Of a stretch of 64,000 nucleotides of DNA, positions 63,757-64,000 are shown piece by piece. Within the stretch, counting starts at the first letter, position 1. The number at the start of each line of letters is the position of its first letter. The notes under the pieces were generated by a model. The model saw only the letters and a program-made list of their open reading frames with translations, did no database searches and was not told where the DNA came from. The translations under genes and the position numbers were made by a program. This stretch comes from JBEKYD01 sp049509915 (GTDB lineage Bacteria; Acidobacteriota; Terriglobia; Bryobacterales; Bryobacteraceae): assembly GCA_049509915.1 (NCBI GenBank), contig JBEKZL010000001.1:14602-78601 (forward strand), given 5' to 3'.

Positions 63757-63910
63757 TTAAGAGCCGGAAACGACCAGATTGAGGACTTGTCGCTCGCGGC
63801 GGGTGAGCGTCGCGTGACACTCGCGGATCGCACGCCGCTCGAACTCTTCTCAGCATGCACCGAGGTTCGGCAAGGCGTCTAGATCATCATTCTCTAAATA
63901 ACGCTTCATT

Positions 63911-63937
63911 TGACCCAGTTTATGTTTTAATGGGTCA
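63911..63937. repeat. inverted repeat TGACCCA / TGGGTCA around a 13-base loop
   Basis: TGACCCA at 63911-63917 and TGGGTCA at 63931-63937 are perfect inverted repeats just before the putative transposase start. They could be part of an IS end or an operator. Confidence 0.5.
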
Positions 63938-64000
63938 TGCCCTTCCCGAGGAAGCGCAGTCCGATCCAGCTCAGCGAGCAGGAGATGCTCAAACTGGAGT
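63937..64000 (+). CDS. start of a possible IS630-type transposase (cut by window edge)
   Basis: ATG 63937 opens a frame to the window end: MPFPRKRSPIQLSEQEMLKLE. The basic start followed by an I-x-L-S/T-x-x-E-x-x-x-L-E helix resembles IS630-family N-termini. Only 21 residues are visible, so the assignment is weak. The inverted repeat directly upstream supports a mobile element boundary. Confidence 0.35.
   Translation, partial: MPFPRKRSPIQLSEQEMLKLE

Larger units (their letters stand above)
63076..63849 (-). pseudogene. FixJ/LuxR-type response regulator C-terminus, split by a 504-bp insertion
   Basis: Upstream half (minus strand, ~63849 to 63750): EFERRAIRECHATLTRRERQVLNLVVSG, then, one frame over, LLNKQ. 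Downstream half (63238 to 63076): VAGELGVNEITVKAHRGKVMRKMKADSLDDLAKMAAKLD to a TAG. Removing the insertion and one 7-bp repeat joins them in frame as LLNKQVAGELGVNEITVKAH, the exact pattern of FixJ-family DNA-binding domains. A further one-base loss lies between VVSG and LLNKQ. The receiver domain is absent upstream, so the gene was already truncated. Confidence 0.8.

Noticed and set aside
1..64000. CRISPR arrays, tRNA or rRNA genes
   Set aside because: No regularly spaced repeats, no tRNA cloverleaf-like TTCGAATC/CCA context and no rRNA sequence were noticed on either strand; a covariance-model search was not possible.

Overview
The window looks like a chromosomal segment of a soil Acidobacteriota, most likely from the Bryobacterales / Solibacter side. 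The reasons are a VWFA-related protein of the acidobacterial type, a class D sortase with an LPXTG-like substrate in an otherwise diderm gene set (Mla/MCE transport, RND efflux, lipoproteins), the paired DUF3300 and DUF2950 genes, and a caa3 oxidase locus with cytochrome c fusions. The taxonomy is inferred from gene content only.

Layout. 0-2.7 kb: end of an Mla/MCE lipid-transport operon (permease tail, ATPase, MCE protein, auxiliary lipoprotein). 2.7-5.7 kb: an L,D-transpeptidase and a DUF3300 gene joined by a deletion, then an intact DUF2950 gene. 5.7-8.0 kb, minus strand: LPXTG-like substrate, VWA protein, class D sortase. 8.4-16.1 kb: one plus-strand respiratory operon (coxB-cyt c, coxA, coxC, membrane protein, di-heme lipoprotein, Rieske, cyt b-cyt c, ctaG). 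16.2-18.1 kb: broken epimerase, IS4-like transposase fragment and a second regulator tail. 18.2-25.9 kb: a regulatory island on the minus strand with a STAS protein, a sigma-54 activator and a 2047-residue protein that joins a protein-kinase-like domain, an NTPase, a helical repeat region, GAF, two PAS, a sigma-54 AAA+ domain and a Fis-type helix-turn-helix. 26.0-30.4 kb: an aldo/keto reductase followed by four consecutive frame-broken genes. 30.6-37.5 kb: a mannose-1-phosphate guanylyltransferase-like gene and a complete RND tripartite efflux operon. 37.7-52.9 kb: central carbon block, with a transaldolase remnant, pgi, a decayed spacer, gnd-zwf-pgl-rpiB-glgX, and convergently malQ (with an in-frame amber codon), pgm and glgP. 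Together these route glycogen to glucose-1-P, glucose-6-P and the oxidative pentose phosphate pathway. 53.0-56.4 kb: histidine phosphatase, PLD-like protein and an ABC exporter. 56.5-62.4 kb: two exported proteins (one with kinase-like motif order), a secreted Cys phosphatase, a frameshifted class II aldolase, a zinc alcohol dehydrogenase and a RidA protein. 62.6-64.0 kb: a DksA/TraR-like protein without its zinc finger, a FixJ-type gene split by a 504-bp insertion with a 7-bp target duplication, and the start of a transposase.

The most unusual candidate is the regulatory island at 18.2-25.9 kb: the giant protein places a sigma-54 activator output where the better known kinase/ATPase/GAF architecture carries a histidine kinase, and its kinase-like domain has lost the DFG aspartate and apparently the beta-3 lysine. 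A second theme is extensive gene decay: at least ten genes are broken by single-base shifts, deletions or a nonsense codon, while the long genes beside them are intact. Read-level checking would tell true pseudogenes from assembly errors.
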